DNA from: Candidatus Omnitrophota bacterium
GTDB taxonomy: Bacteria > Omnitrophota > Omnitrophia > Omnitrophales > JACROU01
NCBI GenBank assembly: GCA_016206875.1
Contig: JACQQR010000284.1
Coordinates: 1 to 8,739 of the forward strand
Direction: 5' to 3'
Length of the DNA: 8,739 nt
The notes below the pieces were generated by a model, which was not told the DNA's origin, made no database searches, and saw only the letters and a program-made list of their open reading frames with translations. The translations under genes and the position numbers were made by a program. Positions 1 through 6,100 of this stretch are shown one piece after another (within the stretch, counting starts at the first letter, position 1; every line of letters starts with the position of its first letter).

Positions 1-113
1 AAAAAAACAATAAGCTTATAAATGCAGGGTTAATTGTTTAGCCTACTCGAGTTTCGCGGCCCCACTCCCGCGCCAGAGGGAGAGGGGTTTAGGCCTGCCT
101 GCCGGCAGGCAGG
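1..113. other. Upstream non-coding stretch
   Basis: All three plus-strand frames carry stops here (for example TAA at 11, 19 and 31, TAG at 39 and 90). The only ATG (22) opens a three-codon frame. The first 40 bases are AT-rich; the rest is the GC-rich REP-like repeat. TATAAA at 17-22 resembles a -10 box, but any -35 element would lie at or beyond the window edge, so no promoter is called. The end of an upstream gene cannot be recognised. Confidence 0.6.
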
Positions 114-119
114 GTGAGG
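60..119. repeat. REP-like imperfect inverted repeat upstream of the giant gene
   Basis: CCCCACTCCC (60-69) pairs with GGGAGAGGGG (78-87) with one mismatch around an 8-base loop, followed by TTTAGG, a 20-base palindrome and GTGAGGG. Stripped of the palindrome, this reads GGGAGAGGGGTTTAGG then GTGAGGG, which resembles the GGGAGAGGG...GGGTGAGGG type of REP-like repeat dispersed in many bacterial genomes. It sits where the ribosome binding site and the start of the long frame would be expected. Membership in a dispersed family is recognised by resemblance only, since a second copy is not in the window. Confidence 0.6.
94..113. repeat. Perfect 20-bp palindrome
   Basis: CCTGCCTGCCGGCAGGCAGG is identical to its own reverse complement. 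It lies inside the REP-like sequence and ends one base before the candidate GTG start. In the reading frames it can encode Leu-Pro-Ala-Gly-Arg-Gln or Ala-Cys-Arg-Gln-Ala-Gly type peptides. As RNA it would form a strong GC-rich hairpin directly upstream of, or overlapping, translation initiation. The palindrome is certain; its mobility is inference. Confidence 0.9.
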
Positions 120-3100
120 GTTCCTCCTCAATACGGTTGGCTGAAGGATCAGTTCCAATCTCCATTTCCTGCAACCCCTGAGCATCCCTATCTGATTCAC
201 CTCGAAGACGCGCACGCCGACCCCGTGGCCCAGAAAAATATGGCTGAGGTGCTGGACACGCTCGCGCGCGAGCAAAAAATCGATTTAGTATTTGTGGAAG
301 CCGCCATCGGAAGTCTCGACGCAAAATATTTAGCGTTCACCGGCGACGCGCCGCTTGACCGGAAAATCGCAGCCAAGCTCGCCGAAATGGGACAGATGAC
401 CGCCGCGGATTTGTATCTACTGGAACACGGCAACGCGCCGCTTGAGTTTGTGGGTATTGAAAATCCTGATTTATACCGCGAAGAAATCCGGTGTCTGCGC
501 GAGGTGCTGGGCCACGAGGCCGAAATCAAGGCTTGGGCCAGCCAGCAGGGGCGCGTGCTCGATCGAAAAATAAGCCGCGAGACAGGAAAAGATTTAGCGT
601 CGCTTCTCAATTTTTATCTGCATCTGGAACAAGAAAATGGCCGTGTGTTGCAACAGCTTCCGTCACTCAATCAGCAAAGCCGCCGCCTGCTGGGTCGTGA
701 CCTCACAGCCTTTCTCGAGCAACGCCATTTCCCCGCGCTGTTTCGTCTGCTGCGGTTACAAAAAGAGAAAGCAGTAGATATGGAAAAAGCGAAGAGGGAA
801 TGGAAGCAGATACAACGTATGGCGTACGGCGTACAGCGTACAGCGTTAAACAAGATTACTGAAAATATTGAGGGGTGGTTTTTTCACCGTACACCGTACT
901 CTGTACGCCGTACGTTGGGCAACCCTCGCTTCGTTCTCGAAAAACTGTACGTTTCACTTCAACCCAAAGGTTTCCGCTTCGAGCAATACCCCAATTTCAC
1001 CCGCTACGCCAGAAATCTCACGTTGCAATACGAACTCCGTGACGCCAACTTATTCAAAGAGCTCAATCAATGGCTAGCCCAATTAATCACCGCCGCCGCC
1101 AAAACCGATGCCGAAAAAGCACTAGTCCACGAAGTCCGCGAGGCGAAGCTGGTGCACAAGCTTGCGCTGCTGGAGCTGACAAGGGAGGAGTGGGAAGAAA
1201 TACAGTCGTCGGTCGTCGGTCGTGAGTCGTCGGTAGGTCTACTCACGACTGACGACCCACGACTGACGACGGCCTTTCAGTTTTACCGCCTAGTCGAACG
1301 CCGCGACCAGGCCTTCATCGAAAATATTCGCCGCGAGCTCACCGCCCGCAAAAAATTCCGCGCCGTCGTCATCGCCGGAGGCTTCCACACCGCCGCCTTC
1401 ACCGATTTCGCCCGAAAGTCTGACTCCAGCTACACCGTCATCGCCCCGCGCGCCGGAAGCCCCAGCCGCCAACATTATGTAAACGCCATCCTCGCACGCC
1501 ACCCCGAGCCCGCCGCCGCCTCCGGAGCCGCCCTCATCGCCCAAGCCATTTCAGACCCTCAACTCGTCCGCCTCGGCGAAAGCCCATCATTCCGCGCCGC
1601 CCAGCGCCGCGCCCTCGGGGCGAGTTTGGGAGGAAGAACAAATGAAAGGCGACCGGCACGGGCTGGGGTAAATCGCTCGCGGGCCACGCTGAGGAAAGGC
1701 AATGGAGATGATTTCAAACGAGGGTTGCTGAGTGCAGAGGAGAAAGAATATCAGGAATGGTTGCAAAAGGAATGGGGTCGAACTGGAATCGCTGCAGCAG
1801 CAACATTGAGGGACGCAATGATTGAACGGTTGATCCGGGCAACAGAGCCTATTGTGGATGAATGGCAGCAATCAGGCTGGCTTGAGGCCCAAGAGGCAGA
1901 GGCGGTAATGGCGAGAAGCCAGTTTCAAGGAGCGGCCGTATTGTTTCGGAGAATATGGGAATGGAAGGCGGTTTATGAGGCAAGAGGGGTAGAGGAGGGA
2001 GTTATTCAATCTTGTTTTTCATTGTTGATTGATCCGGGCCAGTATCAGAAAGGCGAGGAGCTTTTCGGAGTGAGCGGAATAAAACTAATAAACTATTTGC
2101 GGCGGGCAAACAGTCAAAGGAAGCTGAAAGTAGCTGAGGAAATATTGCAAGAAAACAAAGAAGGCAATCGGATTTTCAATGCCTCGCAGGCGGTGGCAAT
2201 TGCCACATCGAGAGACGCAGAAGCGGCGAAGAGTGCAGCCCTGGAGCTAGTGAAGGTGGAAGTGAATGGAAAAACAGTCTTCAATGCCTCGCAGGCGGTC
2301 AAAATTGCCATATCGAGAGATGCAGAAGCGGCACGACGAGTTGCGCAGGACATGATTAGCGAGCGGGCGGCGAATGGGCAGCTGTTATTATCACCGGCAG
2401 CCATTTCTGTTATTGCTGCAGCGTCAAAAGAGATACGGACGGAGCTTCAAAGAGAAGCGCTTCGGGCCGCAAGGGCCGGCCAAAGCGTATGGCCCGTTAT
2501 TCAGGGAAGAACGAATATATCGGAGGCTATGGCAGATCAGGATATGCCTGTAGAAGCAACTGAAGATGGAGCTGAAGCGCAGGCAGAATCGCTCGGCGAA
2601 AGCCCATCATTCCGCGCCGCCCAGCGCCGCGCCCTCGCCGGGAGTTTGGGGACACCTCTTGACTCAACGGATCCAAATCTTCTTGGGCGGTTGGCCCTTT
2701 ATTACAGCTATCTGAATCAGTATAACGCTCTTAATACAAAATTAGCGGGGGTGCGGGGACTCCGGCAAATTGCAATCGACCACCCGGAAAGGGCATCGGA
2801 AGTTATGAGGCGATTATTTGATGCGTTTGGTGACTCGATGGAAGAAATGAAACGAGCAGCAATGGAGGCTGTAGCCAAAATTGGTAGGACTCATCAGGCA
2901 GCCGCTTTGGAAGCGATGGGTTATTTGTTCGATCGGTTATCGCGCAATTTGTTGATTCCACCCAATGGACAGCACAATGGTTCCCTTGTTGCAACTGCTC
3001 ATCCGGCTCACCACGTACCAGCAATAGAGGGGACTGGTATTGTTATTGAACTTGCCATAGCTCAGCCTCATACCGCGGCGACGGCCGTGGAGTATTATGC

Positions 3101-6100
3101 CGATTGGCTTACGCATGGGAATGATATCGTGAGGGCCAACGGTGTTCATGCCATTCGTGTCATGAGCCGATTAGGCGCACCTAATGGGGAAGTGGCGAGA
3201 GCAGCGATGAGGCATTTGTCCAGTCGATTTACGGATCGAGATCCATGGGTGCGCCTTGCGGCTGTTGAGGGAATCAGTGAGATGGGTGTTGCTCATCGCG
3301 ATCTGGCTTTGGAGGCGATGCAATATCTATTCCCCATGCTTTGGAACGAGTATCAGGAGCACCACGGCGAGCATCAGTATGTTCGTAATGGGGCAGCCAT
3401 CGGTATTGACCGGCTGTTTATGCTTACCCCCGATCTTACGGAACAAGTGCGTTCTTTAGTGTTGGGTTTGATTGCCACTCAGGATGATTTAGCGAAAGTA
3501 AATGATGACGAAACGAGATTAATCGTACGATGCATTAAAAAAGATCCGAAAATTGTGAATGACGAGATGAAAAGACGAATTCTGGCTCTGCTGGATGAAG
3601 ACGTGAACTCCGACTTTGTCAGCGCGGCTTGCGATGCCTTGTTCGATGTTGACTCATCTTTTGTAACAGAAGCTTATTTATTGCGCTATCTGGATTATGT
3701 GGCCAGAGAACCGGAGAGAGTCCATAAGCCTGCTACGCTCCGCATGCCACGTCCCACAACAGAACTCCTCAAAAAAATGGCGTTAAAAAGACCGAATGTT
3801 TTCACCGGCGAAGTTTTGGCCGAGTGGCTGAAGCGTACGCCTACTCGTAACTCGGAAGATTTATATTGGCAAAAGCCCGAGATTATTCGAATATTTAATT
3901 CGGTAGCGCCTGTTTTGGAAGACGATGCTGTCATGGAAGAATTAATGCAATCTGAAAAAACCAATCAAGTATTTCGACAGTGCTGGGCAGCACCCGGCCA
4001 TGATCATCGACACACTCCGGCGCCCTTGCCTATTACCGCCGTCTCCGTGAAAAAAGCGGGCGAATATTTGGCGCATAAAGATCCCGAAGTTCGCCGCCGC
4101 GCCGTGGAATTTTTAGGAGTGGCGGCCAAGCGGCCTGAAACCTATACCCTGTTTACGCCTGATAATTTGAAACTGTTGGCCGAGCGGATGAGAGCTCATC
4201 GGGAAGAATTTCAAGACACGCCGCTTTGGAAAGCGTACGGAGCATTTTTTGAGAACGTTTTGGAAGCCGAAAAAATGGGGAGATCGTTTCTGGCGGAATT
4301 GTTGCAGCGCTTGGTTCTCGTTCCGTTTTCCATAATGGCAGATATTGCGGTTGTTTTTAGAGAGGCAAAGGAAAGAGAACGTGAGCGGCGCAGGCAAGAA
4401 AGAAACAAACCGCTCACGGGGCCGAAAGGGGAATTGCGCCTTCAGGCTTTGGCAGGAGATCAGGGATTATTCGAAGTCGGCAGGATAGCGCCCATTCTGA
4501 CTGAAGATATATTGAAGCGCATATCCTCTCGCCCGACGCTGATGACGGAATTGAGTGCCCAGGAGCTGCTTCGCCGCGTGGCCAAAGTGCGAGAAATGGT
4601 TGAGGCCGCCGGACTCGATTTATCTCCGGATGAACTGGTGTTTGCCGCCGACCGGGTATGTCTGGATGAGAAAAATCCCGAAACGATATATTTGGATCCC
4701 CTCGATAAAGAGTTGAATCTCGCCGTCCGGACGCCTCGCGAAGAAACTTATGCCCGGTTACGCACCCGGCTTGAAGCGATGAAGGCAGACGAAAGCGACC
4801 CAGCCTCTGATCTTGCCGGACTCGGAAAATTGAAAGCCGCCTCAGCAAGCAAAAGATGGGGCATTGAAAATGACGCGAGCATAATGGAACAAGCCCTCCG
4901 ATTGACTCGCCTGGCCGGAGAGGACCGATTTGAAACGGATGAGGGGTTGGCGGCGGAAATTGTTGAAATGGCAAAAGCTGAAGTAACGAGAGAGGCAGTG
5001 CCGTTCCGAGCGCGGTGGAAAAGCATTCGTGCATCAGGAATTTTGGATGATGACACGTTTACCGAAGCCCTTGAGCTGGAGACGGATTTGGCCACAGCCC
5101 AGGATCCGGTCAGTCTGGATGCCCGGATAAACAATATCCGGCTCGTGCTGGAGGAAGGTAAGCGTGCGGGAAAAGAATTGGAGCCGGAAGCGGTGTTGGA
5201 AGGCGCGAGTCTGATTGGGAATGGAGATACGGTCAATGAACGCGCAAAGCGATCGAAACTGAGAAGAATGTGGAAGGTGGAGAAAGCCGGGGAGATGGGG
5301 GAGACGTGGAAAGGAAAGTTTGCGGCCTGGTTTCGTAAAACGGTTGAGCCTGCGGGCATGCTCACGGGGCTCTTGCACGGTGAGCCGCGGTCTTTATGGC
5401 CAGAGGAGTCAGTTGATGAAGCCAGCCCGATCGTACCGGCACCCTCAATCATTTTGGATCAAGAATTGACCGGCACAGTAGAAGAAGCATTTTTCCCCGA
5501 CGCAACCGACATGGAAGCGGACGTGCGGATTTGGGGACACACATTAGTGGGCATCAAAGAAAGCGCCGGAAAATATTTTCTAGTTTACTATTTCGACGGA
5601 GCAGAAGCCGCCGGCCGCCCCGAATATATCTTTCTAGATCATTTCCGGGATTTGGCAGATCTGAACCCAGTTAATTTAATCCAAGATTCCGCAGCCATAG
5701 AAGCGCTGCTTCCTGAGTTAAGAAGGCAAAAAGGAGAAGAGGCGCCCCAAGAAGTCGCCCCTCCGTCCGCCCCTGGCGGCGCCGCCCCCTCCGAAACCCG
5801 CGCCCCTCCGGAAGGAGCGCAAGCAGGAGATATTTCCGCCGCTAGCGCATCTCTTGAATCCCCAACACCAGCGAACAATCGTCCAGCCCCTGCCCCCGCG
5901 CCCGCCGTGCCTTCCGCCATGTCCCAACCAGACGAACTCGTAGCCCCCGGAGAAGTTTTTGAAGCTGAAAGTTTGGGGGCACAGCTTGATAGAGTCGAAG
6001 TAGTCGGGGAAGAAAAAATTGCTCAAAAAACCAGAGATGAATTAAAACAGCATTTTCAATCCAGCAATGTGTATGACGGAATTCAGCGAGTGATTGCCAG

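Larger units (their letters stand above)
114..1571 (+). other. N-terminal TIKI/ChaN-TraB-like domain of the giant protein
   Basis: The segment begins with PPQYGWLKDQF and then IHLEDAHADPVAQKNM (195-242), followed by a buried strand ending in a conserved-looking Glu (FVEAA, Glu at 297), a second Glu in VGIENPD (459), and near the end AGGFHTAAF (1374-1397, His at 1386) with a final strand YTVIAP. An acidic/His motif at the start, spaced Glu residues and a late G-x-x-H motif are the layout of the TraB/ChaN/EreA (TIKI) superfamily, whose members include haem-binding and putative hydrolase proteins. The spacing of about 396 residues between the two His motifs is enlarged by two in-frame repeat insertions. 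Catalytic activity is unproven. The superfamily call is by motif resemblance only, and the N-terminus appears to lack a signal peptide. Confidence 0.5.

Noticed and set aside
17..22. TATAAA as a -10 promoter box
   Set aside because: No -35 element can be assessed at the window edge and the region is AT-rich, so the match is not informative.
94..113. Palindrome as a terminator of an upstream gene
   Set aside because: No T run follows on either strand and no upstream gene end is visible; the nesting in a REP-like sequence explains it better.
240..242. ATG as start of the giant gene
   Set aside because: It lies downstream of the HLEDAHA motif, and the upstream in-frame residues from about 120 look like genuine domain sequence.
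197..610. Minus-strand ORF of 137 codons at the 5' end
   Set aside because: Antisense to the conserved ChaN-like motifs; its Ser/Ala-rich product is a shadow.
816..914. Heptad arrays as a CRISPR array
   Set aside because: The units are 7 bases, directly abutting and inverted in the second half, with no spacers of CRISPR size.
1205..1270. Hairpin as a transcription terminator
   Set aside because: It lies in the middle of an open frame and is not followed by a T run.
4311..4358. Hydrophobic segment LVLVPFSIMADIAVVF as a transmembrane helix
   Set aside because: It is only about 16 residues, contains Asp and Pro, and is flanked on its C-terminal side by a very charged helix; a buried helix at the end of the solenoid is more likely.
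4414..5034. Minus-strand ORF of 206 codons
   Set aside because: Antisense to the giant frame, overlapping another antisense ORF in a different frame, with Pro/Ser/Arg-rich sequence and no recognisable motif.
4748..5452. Minus-strand ORF of 234 codons
   Set aside because: It lies wholly antisense to the giant frame and encodes Ser/Arg/Ala-rich sequence without domain character, as expected from reading purine-rich coding DNA in reverse.
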